A stretch of DNA of 64,000 nt from Streptomonospora wellingtoniae. GTDB taxonomy: Bacteria > Actinomycetota > Actinomycetes > Streptosporangiales > Streptosporangiaceae. Every line of letters starts with the position of its first letter. Position 1 is the first letter of the stretch. The stretch spans positions 1 through 64,000 of the forward strand of contig NZ_JAVREK010000017.1 of NCBI RefSeq assembly GCF_031845375.1, given 5' to 3'. Below are positions 16,601 to 24,685 of this stretch, in pieces. Both the position numbers and the translations under genes were made by a program. The notes beneath the pieces were generated by a model that had not been told where the DNA came from, made no database searches, and saw only the letters and a program-made list of their open reading frames with translations.

Positions 16601-17207
16601 ACGGCCCGGTGGGGGGGCGGAGCAGGACCCGTCGGGCACCCGGGGCTCGGGCGGCGCCGGGAAGCGGGCGCAGGACCCGTCGGGCACGTCGGGCCGGGGC
16701 GCCGCCGGGAAGCGGGCGCAGGACGCCACCGCTCGGGCGGCGCGGGTGCGCCGCATGCGCCTGGCGAAGTCCGGTGGCGCCGCGCACGACCAGACCGCGG
16801 CGGCAGGAGCTGCGTCGGGCGATGGCGCCACCGCCGCGGAGGCGTCGGCTCACATCGAAACGGACACCGGACCGGACGCAGGGCCGGGGACCGGAACGGC
16901 CGCGTCCGCCGCAGCCTCCCTCCCGGCCGATCCGGGCGAGGGCGCACGGCCCGCCCGACGGTCCGACTCCGACCGGACCCGCCGCGACGGCTCCGGCGGA
17001 GGAGGCGCCTCCCCGCGCCCCCCGGCGGCCGAGGCATCCGCAGAAGCCGCGGACGCGCCGGAGCAGCCGGACGGAGCCGTCCGGCAGGACCCGGAAGCCG
17101 CCGAGGACGGCTCCACGACCGGAAACGAGGCCGAGATGCAGCGCCTGCCCCGCAAACCGCGCAAGGCGGGCCGCGGCCGCAACTGGCGCCCGCGCGAGAC
17201 CACCTGA
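13629..17207 (+). CDS. Giant membrane protein with OmpA-type peptidoglycan-binding domain and long disordered tail (pilus locus)
   Basis: The 1,192-aa protein has two N-terminal spans (about 8-27 and 58-80) and a third hydrophobic stretch at about 101-118. An OmpA-like domain follows at about 155-265, with FAFESAALS, the ligand-binding GHTDPSG and the closing QRRIEIAYEV. Next come an Ala/Gly-rich linker, a further hydrophobic segment (about 378-395, AGALAVAGIVGGYAAG) and a globular region (about 437-620, from ERVTVELDHVPGIGLTG through LVLLTDNDARHETALSG). That region resembles the domain in large LysM/BTAD-type proteins closing many actinobacterial Tad loci. The last 550 residues are low complexity, with three RLPR(K/R) motifs. 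ATG 13629 lies 17 bases after the previous stop. It probably ties the pilus base to peptidoglycan. Confidence 0.7.
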   Translation: MSTFRRLSALLLASAVLIGIPYVLLWQLPWPQPDLSWESVVVHLRSFALPPGVPTALLIVVLWAVWGLYGAALGAEALARARGGGLRFRPLGPIQVVAATALGATVAAPASALADTVQVQDVEPGTQTDDESPPDTRGREDTPDGAPQTPAADSEWTAERSRTVAGFAFESAALSDPMRQDLDGVADMVRDFGRTGAPVRISGHTDPSGPDAVNRELSRERAESAADYLRQRLGDDAPEIETEGAGSRQQRDGDAQAQRRIEIAYEVAAVGGNGGADAAGTQAPQDGAEGAGDSVGRNQDAPAGGDHGAGGGGEPGADAQAAGGGDTADAASAAGAPAGAAAANGQDTGEQAGGEAAGDGTAPAQSTPVVMVEVPDAATAGALAVAGIVGGYAAGRRGSGVPRLRLTLPKLRRSPGDSERRALPPIPPRPEPAPDIDERVTVELDHVPGIGLTGPGARAAARRLVVNALGDPAERPARVIMTSTYAVQLLGPEAYGVLQAHPCAPVRLTDSMEEALTELQRELHDRAADPGTPSEGQPLVLLTDNDARHETALSGLLLHGRRSGITAVLTGRWPLGGSCHVSADGLITETSPPLSTLHHASWPGSQQSEVAAAVRAYRHAQPAQRATASTPPAPRALDAPFAEATEAAADEAAAASAAPSALQEPERLEADRQAAQQDAAQKDAAAERDSQAEEPAAPAKPAKAGKARAAGARAAADGHRERQRRTERVTDLSGFTAALAPGGRPGGTAGAGDGTEAVAGAGAEHAGSGAAAESGGGVSGTAAPAEGADAGVVGAGSKNAGAAAAAGADEAPDTAKASSGIPADTAGVADTAAPRVADASGQPAEAAARSSASGAAEDAADRGADVQRTPAGPVSRLPRKGAAPSGDAARGAEPAAPEEAADESSAVVDGAGSAERPSHGNGAGPGPDRAGPGAAVPVGPVSRLPRRDAPAPPAAGAAAAADDAAEAGSAAGGGDDRPQEPEESAQPLRPARPGGGAEQDPSGTRGSGGAGKRAQDPSGTSGRGAAGKRAQDATARAARVRRMRLAKSGGAAHDQTAAAGAASGDGATAAEASAHIETDTGPDAGPGTGTAASAAASLPADPGEGARPARRSDSDRTRRDGSGGGGASPRPPAAEASAEAADAPEQPDGAVRQDPEAAEDGSTTGNEAEMQRLPRKPRKAGRGRNWRPRETT

Positions 17208-17214
17208 GGGCCCC

Positions 17215-17274
17215 GTCGATCTTGTAGCCATCGTGAAGGGCGATTTCCTCTTGCGATGGCTACGAGTCAGTCGA
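17215..17274 (+). repeat. Dispersed palindromic repeat, copy 2 (degenerate right arm)
   Basis: Left arm GTCGATCTTGTAGCCATCG starts 8 bases after the giant pilus-locus gene stops. The right arm (CGATGGCTAC, then an interrupted GAGTCAGTCGAC) is degraded, and the loop is GTGAAGGGCGATTTCCTCTTG. The core matches the copies at 937, 27622 and 50880. Here it could double as a terminator. Confidence 0.8.
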
Positions 17275-17650
17275 CGGTGCCGGGGCCCGGGGGGCCGTCG
17301 GCGGGTCCGGCGTGGGGCGGGTTCGCGGGTGCCGCCGGGCGAGTAGGGTATCCACCGGCCGCCGCCGCAGTGGCCTCCCACTCGCCCGCCCGGTCGACCG
17401 CGCCGCCCGTTCGGCCGGCGCCGAGCCGACCCCCGTGCGCGTCCGGCCGGTGCCGCCGCCGCGCGCCGTCGCCGCCCCCGCGGCGCGCCGTGTGCGGCTG
17501 TGGGCATGCGCACAGGAGAACGGCCGCGCGCACGGGCACGTACCGGGCCCGTCCGGCCACCTCTCGTGGTTTGCCCGCGATGACCTGCGGCGCTCGCCCG
17601 CCACTCGCTTCAGGGGCTTGCGTAGTGGGTGGGGCGGTCGTAGGTTAACC

Positions 17651-17696
17651 ACAACATCTAGTGCTTGCATTGGAATACGCAGCCTAGAAATTGTGC
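17651..17696 (+). promoter_or_regulatory. Candidate tandem NrdR boxes upstream of nrdR-nrdJ
   Basis: ACAACATCTAGTGC (17651-17664) and a weaker partner GCCTAGAAATTGTGC (17682-17696) end in the same GTGC, 32 bases apart, about three helical turns. NrdR is known to bind two such roughly 16-bp boxes on one face of the DNA at ribonucleotide reductase promoters, including nrdRJ in streptomycetes. The AT-rich setting suits a promoter. The second box is imperfect. Confidence 0.5.
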
Positions 17697-17864
17697 TTTA
17701 GTAGGTACGTGATCCTCGTGGATCGCCTGTCGCGCGGGCGGTCCCGAACGGGGGTCGGCCACCGGAGCGCCCGCCGGACGGCGCATCCCGCGAAAGCGGG
17801 CCGCGCTGAGCAGCGGCCGTCCGGGGCCGGGAGGAGTCAGCCATACCGGGGGAGGTGCGTCGGC

Positions 17865-18368
17865 GTGCATTGTCCGTTCTGCCGCAAACCGGACTCCCGG
17901 GTGATCGACAGCCGTTCGGCCGAGGACGGCTCGGCCATCCGGCGGCGGCGGTCCTGCCCGCAGTGCGAGCGCCGCTTCACCACGCAGGAGACGGTCCTGC
18001 TGATGGTGGCCAAGCGCTCGGGTGTGACCGAGCCGTTCTCGCGGAGCAAGATCGTCGCGGGTGTGCGGCGCGCCTGCCAGGGCCGGCCGGTCACCGAGGA
18101 CGAGCTGGCCCAGCTGGGGCAGCGGGTCGAGGAGGAGATCCGCTCCCAGGGCGTGGCCGAGGTGCCCGCACACGAGATCGGGCTGGCGATACTGGGCCCT
18201 CTTCGCGAGCTCGACGAGGTGACCTACCTGCACTTCGCGTCCGTCTACCGCGGCTTCGAGTCGCTGGCGGACTTCGAGAAGGAGATCGAGCTGCTGCGTG
18301 CGGGGCGCGAGCGCAGCGGGCCGGAACAGGAGCGGCCGGCCGAGGACGGAGAAGAGGAGTTGGGCTGA
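17865..18368 (+). CDS. nrdR: Transcriptional regulator NrdR
   Basis: The 167-aa repressor of ribonucleotide reductase genes has an N-terminal zinc ribbon with C3, C6, C31 and C34 (HCPFCRKPDSRVIDSR; CPQCERRFTTQE). An ATP-cone domain (about 46-136) senses dATP/ATP. The C-terminal tail (ERSGPEQERPAEDGEEELG) is acidic. GTG 17865 is preceded by GGGGGAGG and gives the family-standard beginning, while longer in-frame starts are not conserved-looking. It lies 108 bases upstream of nrdJ on the same strand, the actinomycete nrdRJ arrangement, so it very likely regulates itself and nrdJ through the boxes upstream. Confidence 0.97.
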   Translation: MHCPFCRKPDSRVIDSRSAEDGSAIRRRRSCPQCERRFTTQETVLLMVAKRSGVTEPFSRSKIVAGVRRACQGRPVTEDELAQLGQRVEEEIRSQGVAEVPAHEIGLAILGPLRELDEVTYLHFASVYRGFESLADFEKEIELLRAGRERSGPEQERPAEDGEEELG

Positions 18369-18476
18369 GCAGGACTGGGCCGCGGAGAACGGCCGAGGCG
18401 AGCACGACGCACCGCATCCGGCGCCGGGCGGATGGGTGCTTGAACCGGGTACGCGACGAGGAGCAGGGGGAGCGAG

Positions 18477-21400
18477 ATGACTGAGACCGCTAGCGGGGCG
18501 GCCCGCAAGGGGAAGGACCGCCGAAAGGGACTGAAGATGGAGCGCATCTTCACCCGGCCCGGCGTCCACCCCTACGACGCGGTCGAGTGGGAGCGCCGAG
18601 ACGTCGTCATGACGAACTGGCGCGACGGCTCGGTCAACTTCGAGCAGCGAGGCGTGGAGTTCCCCGCGTCCTGGTCGATGAACGCGACCCAGATCGTCGC
18701 CAGCAAGTATTTCCGCGGCGCGCTGGGCACCCCCGAGCGCGAGTGGAGCCTCAAGCAGCTCGTCGACCGCGTGGCCGGCACCTACACCGGGACCGGCAAG
18801 GCCGGCGGCTACTTCGCCACCGACGAGGATGCCGAGATCTTCGACCACGAGCTCAAGCACGCTCTGGTCAACCAGTACTTCAGCTTCAACTCCCCGGTCT
18901 GGTTCAACGTCGGAACCGCCTCGAAGCAGCAGGTCTCGGCGTGCTTCATCCTCTCCGTGGACGACACCATGGAGTCGATCCTCGACTGGTACAAGGAAGA
19001 GGGGATCATCTTCAAGGGCGGCTCCGGCGCGGGCGTGAACCTCTCGCGCATCCGCTCCAGCCGGGAGCTGCTGACCTCCGGCGGCACCGCATCGGGTCCG
19101 GTGTCGTTCATGCGCGGCGCCGACGCCTCGGCCGGGACCATCAAGTCCGGCGGCGCCACCCGCCGCGCCGCCAAGATGGTCGTCCTCGACGTCGACCACC
19201 CCGACATCGAGGAGTTCGTCGAGACCAAGGCGCGCGAGGAGCACAAGATCCGCGCCCTGCGCGACGCCGGGTTCGACGTCGACCTCGGCGGCGCCGACAT
19301 GTTCAGCGTCCAGTACCAGAACGCCAACAACTCGGTGCGGGTCTCCGACGCCTTCATGCGCGCCGTGGACTCCGGCTCCGACTTCGGGCTGACCTCCCGC
19401 ACCACCGGCGAGGCCGTGGCCACCGTCGACGCCAAGAAGCTGTTCGCGAGCATGGCCAAGGCCGCATGGGAGTGCGCCGATCCCGGTATCCAGTACGACG
19501 ACACCATCAACGACTGGCACACCGCGCCCGAGAGCGGGCGTATCACCGCGAGCAACCCCTGCTCCGAGTACGTCCACCTGGATAACTCGTCGTGCAACCT
19601 GGCGTCGATCAACCTGCTGAAGTTCCTCGACGAGGACGACGGTTTCGAGATCGCCTCCTTCGTCAAGCTGACCGAGCTGATCATCACGGCGATGGACATC
19701 TCTATCACCTTCGCCGACTTCCCCACCGAGAAGATCGGCGAGACGACGAGGGCCTTCCGGCAGCTGGGTATCGGCTACGCCAACCTCGGTGCCCTGCTGA
19801 TGGCCACCGGCCACGCCTACGACTCCGACGGCGGCCGCGCCGTGGCCGGCGCCATCACCTCGCTGATGACCGGCACCGCCTACAAGCGCAGCGCCGAGCT
19901 GGCGGGCGTCGTGGGCCCCTACGAGGGCTACGCCAAGAACTCCGACGCCCACAAGCGGGTCATGCGCAAGCACGCCGCCGCCAACGACGACCTGCGCACC
20001 GTCGGCGCGATGGACCGCGCCATCGCGGCCGCGGCCACCACGTCCTGGCAGCAGTGCCTGAAGACGGGTGAGAAGAACGGCTGGCGCAACGCCCAGGCCA
20101 GTCTTCTCGCCCCCACCGGCTGTCTCACCGGCGACTCCATGGTCACCACCGACCGCGGGCTGGTCCGGCTTGCGGAGCTCGGCGACGTCTACGGTTCCCA
20201 GTGGCAGGACCTCTCGGCGGAGGTGTCCACGGACGAGGGATCGCGCCAGGCGACCCGGTTCTTCGTCAACGGAGAGGAGCCCACCCGGCGCATCGTGACC
20301 GCAGGCGGGTACAGCATTCAGGGCACCCTCACCCACCGGATCAAGGTCGTCTCCCCCGCGACGGGCGCGTGGGAGTGGAAGCGGTTCGCCGACATCGCAC
20401 CCGACGACGTGGTACCGGTCCAGATGGGAACGCTGGTCGGTCAGCCCCGGCGGGTGCCTCTGCCCGTGCTGGACCAGGCCTACTACTCCGGCGACCGGGA
20501 TGTGGTCGTTCCGGACTCGGTGGACGAGGAACTCGCCGAACTCGTCGGCTACTTCATGGGCGACGGCAGCCTGCACGCCAAGGGGGTCCGCTTCTGCGTC
20601 GCGGACACTGACAGCGATGTGGTCGAGCGTCTGCGCATCCTGGGCAAGGGGCTGTTCAACCTCGTCCCTGACGTGTCGCAGCGGCAGGGCTATCAGGAGG
20701 TGACGCTCCAGTCGGTCCGCCTGGCGCGGTGGTGGACGGCCGCCGGGTTCGCCAAGGACCTGCCCGGCCAGGACCACACGGGCAAGGGCTGGACCCCCCG
20801 GGTGCCGTCGAGCATCCTTGAGGCCAACGACCCGTCGGTCTACGGCGCCTTTCTGCGCGGCCTGTTCGAGGCCGACGGCACCGTGCTCGAAGGCGTGCCG
20901 AGTCTGGCCACGGCGAACGAATCCTTCGCCGGAGAGGTCCGGACCCTTCTCCTCGCTCTCGGTATGGCGACCACGACTCGTATCACGCAGAGCGGCTCCG
21001 GCGGTGACTGCCACGTGGTTCGGCTGCGCAACGTCGACCACGCGCTCCGCTTCGACGAGACCGTCGGTTTCATGGGCGATCGCAAGAACGGGCTTGTGGT
21101 CGCTCTGGACCCGCAACGCTCGGCCAAGGGCGACCGGATCATGCTGCCGGGGCAGGTCTGGGAAGACCTGGTCCCGGCCGGGCACCCCGAGCGTGACAGC
21201 ATTCTGCAGTCTCTGCGCAAGCACGGCGGCGTCGCTCGCCAGTCGGCCGAGCGGATCTATGCCGAGACGCTGGACATGCGGCTCGGGCACGCTCTTGGCT
21301 ACGTATTCGAGCGGGTCGCGGAGAACCGGGACGGCGGTGTGCAGCCGACCTACGACATCTCCGTCCCCGACAACGTCACCTACGTGGCCAACGGTCTGGT

Positions 21401-22613
21401 CAGCCACAACACCATCGGATTCATGATGGATTGCGACACAACGGGCATCGAGCCCGACTTCTCGCTGGTCAAGTACAAGAAGCTGGTCGGCGGCGGGTCG
21501 ATGCAGATCGTCAACCAGGCCATCCCGCGGGCGCTGCGCAACATCGGCTACCAGGAGGAGCAAGTCGAGGCGATCGTCGAGTACATCGCCGAGCACGGCC
21601 ACGTCGTCGACGCTCCCGGCCTGCGACCGGAGCACTACGAGGTCTTCGACTGCGCCATGGGCAAGCGCTACATCCAGCCCATGGGCCACGTGCAGATGAT
21701 GGCGGCGGTGCAGCCGTTCCTCTCCGGCGCGATCTCCAAGACGGTGAACGTGCCCGAGGAGGCCACCGTCGAGGACTTCGAGCACATCTACTTCCAGGGC
21801 TGGAAGCTTGGCCTCAAGGCGCTGGCGGTCTACCGGGACAACTGCAAGGTCGGCCAGCCGCTGTCCACCTCCTCCACCGAGACCAAGGAGAAGGAGCAGG
21901 ACAGGCCCGAGCCGGAGGTCATCGAGGTCAACCGCCCGGTGCGGCGCCGACTGCCCAAGAAGCGGCCGAGCGAGACGGTGTCCTTCTCCGTCGGCGGCGC
22001 CGAGGGCTACATCACCGCGGGCTCCTACCCGGACGACGGCCTCGGCGAGGTCTTCATGAAGCTCGGCAAGCAGGGCTCCACGCTCGCCGGGGTCATGGAC
22101 GCGTTCTCCATCGCCATCTCCATTGCGCTGCAGTACGGCGTCCCGCTGGAGACCTACGTCGACAAGTTCACCAACATGCGCTTCGACCCGGCGGGGATGA
22201 CCGACGACCCCGACATCCGCATGGCGCAGTCGGTCGTCGACTACATCTTCCGCCGCCTGGCGCTGGACCACCTGCCCTACGACGAGCGGGCCGCCCTGGG
22301 CGTCCTTTCGGCGGAGGAGCGCCGCGCCATGGCCAACGGCGAGGACCCCGCCCAGGTCGCGGCCCAGGTCGAGTCCTACGCCCAGTCCGCGCCGCTGACC
22401 CCGGCCGAGAGCGCGGCCGAGGAGCAGGACGAGCGCCCCGGCGGCGCCGCGGCGCAGGAGCGGGACGAGCCGCACACGACCACCGAGCTGGTCGAGCGCA
22501 GCCAGGGCTTCGTGGCCGACGCCCCGCTGTGCGTCACCTGCGGCACCAAGATGCGGCCGTCGGGCAGCTGCTACGTGTGCGAGGGCTGCGGCTCCACCAG
22601 CGGCTGCAGCTAG
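18477..22613 (+). CDS. nrdJ: Class II (adenosylcobalamin-dependent) ribonucleotide reductase NrdJ, interrupted by an intein
   Basis: The 1,378-codon precursor comprises host NrdJ (948 aa after splicing) and a 430-aa intein at residues 549-978. The enzyme reduces ribonucleotides to deoxyribonucleotides using a B12-generated thiyl radical, so it works with or without oxygen. Visible catalytic residues are the radical cysteine C362 and E364 in SNPCSEY, and the redox pair C156 (SACFIL) and C373 (SSCNLAS). The C-terminus ends in a four-cysteine zinc-like cluster (CVTCGTKM, CYVCEGCG) typical of actinobacterial NrdJ. ATG 18477 follows GGGGGAGCGAG. The uninterrupted host sequence reads LAPTG-TIGFMMDCDTTG across the splice point, the phosphate-binding core. 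Confidence 0.97.
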   Translation: MTETASGAARKGKDRRKGLKMERIFTRPGVHPYDAVEWERRDVVMTNWRDGSVNFEQRGVEFPASWSMNATQIVASKYFRGALGTPEREWSLKQLVDRVAGTYTGTGKAGGYFATDEDAEIFDHELKHALVNQYFSFNSPVWFNVGTASKQQVSACFILSVDDTMESILDWYKEEGIIFKGGSGAGVNLSRIRSSRELLTSGGTASGPVSFMRGADASAGTIKSGGATRRAAKMVVLDVDHPDIEEFVETKAREEHKIRALRDAGFDVDLGGADMFSVQYQNANNSVRVSDAFMRAVDSGSDFGLTSRTTGEAVATVDAKKLFASMAKAAWECADPGIQYDDTINDWHTAPESGRITASNPCSEYVHLDNSSCNLASINLLKFLDEDDGFEIASFVKLTELIITAMDISITFADFPTEKIGETTRAFRQLGIGYANLGALLMATGHAYDSDGGRAVAGAITSLMTGTAYKRSAELAGVVGPYEGYAKNSDAHKRVMRKHAAANDDLRTVGAMDRAIAAAATTSWQQCLKTGEKNGWRNAQASLLAPTGCLTGDSMVTTDRGLVRLAELGDVYGSQWQDLSAEVSTDEGSRQATRFFVNGEEPTRRIVTAGGYSIQGTLTHRIKVVSPATGAWEWKRFADIAPDDVVPVQMGTLVGQPRRVPLPVLDQAYYSGDRDVVVPDSVDEELAELVGYFMGDGSLHAKGVRFCVADTDSDVVERLRILGKGLFNLVPDVSQRQGYQEVTLQSVRLARWWTAAGFAKDLPGQDHTGKGWTPRVPSSILEANDPSVYGAFLRGLFEADGTVLEGVPSLATANESFAGEVRTLLLALGMATTTRITQSGSGGDCHVVRLRNVDHALRFDETVGFMGDRKNGLVVALDPQRSAKGDRIMLPGQVWEDLVPAGHPERDSILQSLRKHGGVARQSAERIYAETLDMRLGHALGYVFERVAENRDGGVQPTYDISVPDNVTYVANGLVSHNTIGFMMDCDTTGIEPDFSLVKYKKLVGGGSMQIVNQAIPRALRNIGYQEEQVEAIVEYIAEHGHVVDAPGLRPEHYEVFDCAMGKRYIQPMGHVQMMAAVQPFLSGAISKTVNVPEEATVEDFEHIYFQGWKLGLKALAVYRDNCKVGQPLSTSSTETKEKEQDRPEPEVIEVNRPVRRRLPKKRPSETVSFSVGGAEGYITAGSYPDDGLGEVFMKLGKQGSTLAGVMDAFSIAISIALQYGVPLETYVDKFTNMRFDPAGMTDDPDIRMAQSVVDYIFRRLALDHLPYDERAALGVLSAEERRAMANGEDPAQVAAQVESYAQSAPLTPAESAAEEQDERPGGAAAQERDEPHTTTELVERSQGFVADAPLCVTCGTKMRPSGSCYVCEGCGSTSGCS
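20121..21410 (+). mobile_element. Intein with LAGLIDADG homing endonuclease inside nrdJ
   Basis: The 430-aa in-frame insertion begins with Cys (CLTGDSMVTTDRGLVRL, block A) and has the block B histidine in GTLTHRIKV. It ends in VSHN followed by Thr as the +1 extein residue, all standard splicing features. Two dodecapeptide endonuclease motifs are present: LVGYFMGDG (residues 689-697) and FLRGLFEADG (792-801), with acidic residues D696 and D800 intact. The endonuclease may therefore be active, and the element mobile. It is inserted in the conserved PTG-T active-site loop, where a homing endonuclease target would be most conserved. Confidence 0.95.
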
Positions 22614-22679
22614 AACTAGGCAGAGTTGCATTCGATGCAGCATTCGCCCTAGCAGAGTGACTGCGTAATAGCAGTCCAG

Positions 22680-22711
22680 AAGGGGGATCCGGTCGCGGCC
22701 GGATCCCCCTT
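22680..22711 (+). terminator. Strong intrinsic-type terminator after nrdJ
   Basis: AAGGGGGATCCGG (22680-22692) pairs perfectly with CCGGATCCCCCTT (22699-22711) around a 6-base loop. It lies between the convergent nrdJ and hydrolase genes and can serve both. Confidence 0.85.
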
Positions 22712-22814
22712 CGCCGTTGCTCCCGAAGCGAAGCGCCGGGGGCCCGCCGCGCCCCGCGCGCGGCATCGGTGCGGCGAACCGGCGCCCCCGTCGGAGACGC
22801 CGCCTCTCGCCCCT

Positions 22815-23654
22815 CTACGCCGTGAAGAAGTCGGCGAGGGCGCGGGCGACCAGGCCGGGCGCGTTCTCCATGGGGATGTGCCCGGCTTCAGGGATGCGTA
22901 CCAGCGTGGTCTGCGGGATCTCGGAGGCGAACCGCTCGGCGTACTCCACCTTCTGGAACCCGTCGTCCTCACCCCAGACCAGCAGCTTGGGCACCGCGGA
23001 CCGCCTCAGCGCGGGAACGAGGTCGCGGGTGTAGCGGCTGTCGGCCGCGCCCGCCAGGGCCATCCAGGAGCGGCGGACGCGGGCAGCGGTCCACGGGTCC
23101 AGATACTCGACGATGCGCTGCTCTGTGGCGGCACCCGCCAGCGCCGCCGCAACGACCCGGCGCCGGGCGGCGAGGAAGTCGTCGGCGGTGGTCGCCGCGA
23201 CGACCTCGGGGTCCCGGTACCGGGCCACTCCGGGCACCGGCCACGAATCGTAGGTGACCGAGTTGACCAGGGCCAGCCGGGGCACCTCCAGCCGGTCGTG
23301 GGCGAGGAGGTGCTGGGCGACGCCGCCGCCGATGTCGTGGCCCGCCACGGCGACGGGCCCGGAGATCCCCAGCGCGGCGGCGAACCGCGCCACCCAGTCC
23401 GCCAGGTTTGGGACCGCGGCCGTCTCCAGGGTGAGCTCGCCTTCCGAGCGCCCCAGTCCGGGGAAGTCGACCGCAACGGGCCGCAGCCCCGCCTGCGCGA
23501 GGCGGTCCAGGACCGGGAGCCAGACGCGGCTCCAATACGTTCCGTGCAACAGCAGTGCGACCGGGCCGTCCTGCTCCACGGTCAGGTAGCTGGTCGCCTC
23601 GCCGTCGACCTGGACGGCGGTTCTCACAACGCGCGAACGCGGGGTTTCACTCAT
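22815..23654 (-). CDS. Alpha/beta hydrolase, haloalkane dehalogenase/epoxide hydrolase type
   Basis: The 279-aa alpha/beta-hydrolase fold enzyme has the oxyanion-hole motif HGT (LLLHGTYWSRVW). The nucleophile elbow is GHDIGG with D107, an Asp nucleophile as in dehalogenases and epoxide hydrolases rather than the usual Ser. The acid is in WGEDDGFQ and the base in AGHIPMENAP. The FPGLGRS segment is typical. ATG 23654 is used; a GTG at 23663 would add three residues. It is divergent from the AraC/GlxA-type regulator, whose start lies only 66 bases away, so that regulator may control it. Substrate unknown. Confidence 0.85.
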   Translation of the reverse strand: MSETPRSRVVRTAVQVDGEATSYLTVEQDGPVALLLHGTYWSRVWLPVLDRLAQAGLRPVAVDFPGLGRSEGELTLETAAVPNLADWVARFAAALGISGPVAVAGHDIGGGVAQHLLAHDRLEVPRLALVNSVTYDSWPVPGVARYRDPEVVAATTADDFLAARRRVVAAALAGAATEQRIVEYLDPWTAARVRRSWMALAGAADSRYTRDLVPALRRSAVPKLLVWGEDDGFQKVEYAERFASEIPQTTLVRIPEAGHIPMENAPGLVARALADFFTA

Positions 23655-23719
23655 AAGGACCACTCTGACCGGAACCGGCCGTCCCGCCGAGAGTCTGGAA
23701 AGACACCCAAGGGTACTTT

Positions 23720-24685
23720 GTGGCCATGCGCCTCCATCGGGTGGTGGCCCTGGTCAGCCCGCCCCAGTCGTCCTTCGAACTCGCCTGCGCCGCCGAGGTC
23801 TTCGGCACCGTCCATCAGGGCGTGCCGACCCGCTACAGCTTCGGGGTCTGCGCCGAGCGCCCCGGACCCGTGCAGACGACCGCGGGCTACACGATGCTCG
23901 TCGACGCGGGGCCGGCGGCCCTGCTTGAGGCGGACACGGTGGTCGTCCCCGGCCGGCAGCCGCCCGGCGCGCCGGTACCGCCGAGTGTCACCGAGGCGCT
24001 GCGGGCGGCCCACCGGCGCGGGGCGAGGATCGTCGCCATCTGCACGGGGGCGTTCGTCCTCGCTCAGGCCGGACTGCTCGACGGCCGCCGCGCCACGACC
24101 CACTGGCGCCGCGCCGCCCGGTTCGCCGCCGACTTCCCGGAGGTGCGGGTCGACCCCGACGTGCTCTACGTGGACCACGGCGACGTTGCGACCAGCGCCG
24201 GAACCGGCGCCGGCATCGACCTCTGCCTGCATCTCGTCCGCTCCGACCACGGTGCGGCGTACGCAGCGCAGGTGGCCCGGAACATGGTCCTGCCGCCGCA
24301 ACGGGAGGGCAGCCAGCTCCAGTACGCCGCACAGCCCGCACCGCCCGTACGGGCGGGTGCGGACGAGTCGTTGGCGCCGCTGCTGGAGTGGGCCGCCTCC
24401 CGGCTCGACGCCCGGCTGACCCTCGGTCGCCTCGCCGAACGCGCCGGGCTGTCCAGCCGGACGCTCGCCCGGCGCTTCTCCGAACAGCTCGGGACCAGCC
24501 CGGGGCAGTGGCTGCTCGGCCGGCGCCTCGACGCAGCGCGGGTCCTGCTGGAGCAGACCGACCTGCCGGTCGAAGCCGTCGCCGCCCGGGTCGGACTCGC
24601 CTCGGCGGTCAACCTGCGCCGCCGCTTCAAGACGCATCTCGGCACCACGCCCGGCGCCTACCGGAGGGTCTTCAGCGAGACCTGA
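23720..24685 (+). CDS. GlxA family AraC-type transcriptional regulator with DJ-1/PfpI domain
   Basis: The 321-aa regulator has two domains. An N-terminal DJ-1/PfpI-like domain (about 5-190) includes the cysteine elbow AICTGAFVLAQAG, probably a sensor rather than an amidase here. A C-terminal AraC HTH domain follows at about 215-318 (LGRLAERAGLSSRTLARRFSEQLG, then PVEAVAARVGLASAVNLRRRFKTHLGTTPGAYRR). The start is GTG 23720, six bases after AAGGG; ATG 23726 is an alternative. The shared intergenic region with the divergent hydrolase suggests local control. The inducer is unknown. Confidence 0.92.
   Translation: MAMRLHRVVALVSPPQSSFELACAAEVFGTVHQGVPTRYSFGVCAERPGPVQTTAGYTMLVDAGPAALLEADTVVVPGRQPPGAPVPPSVTEALRAAHRRGARIVAICTGAFVLAQAGLLDGRRATTHWRRAARFAADFPEVRVDPDVLYVDHGDVATSAGTGAGIDLCLHLVRSDHGAAYAAQVARNMVLPPQREGSQLQYAAQPAPPVRAGADESLAPLLEWAASRLDARLTLGRLAERAGLSSRTLARRFSEQLGTSPGQWLLGRRLDAARVLLEQTDLPVEAVAARVGLASAVNLRRRFKTHLGTTPGAYRRVFSET

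Larger units (their letters stand above)
17208..17864. other. Intergenic region between the pilus operon and nrdR
   Basis: The 657-base stretch holds repeat copy 2 at its start and candidate NrdR boxes near 17651-17696 in a locally AT-richer segment. No convincing gene was found in the GC-rich middle part. I see no cobalamin riboswitch here. Confidence 0.6.

Noticed and set aside
17215..17864. Possible cobalamin riboswitch before nrdR-nrdJ, expected for B12-linked reductase genes
   Set aside because: I could not find the B12-box or the surrounding stem pattern. In streptomycetes the riboswitch is on the class I genes, not nrdRJ.
17658..22766. A 1,702-codon open frame on the minus strand opposite nrdR-nrdJ
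   Set aside because: It lies wholly opposite well-supported genes. Its translation is His/Arg/Asp/Val-rich with no domain, a typical shadow of GC-rich coding sequence.
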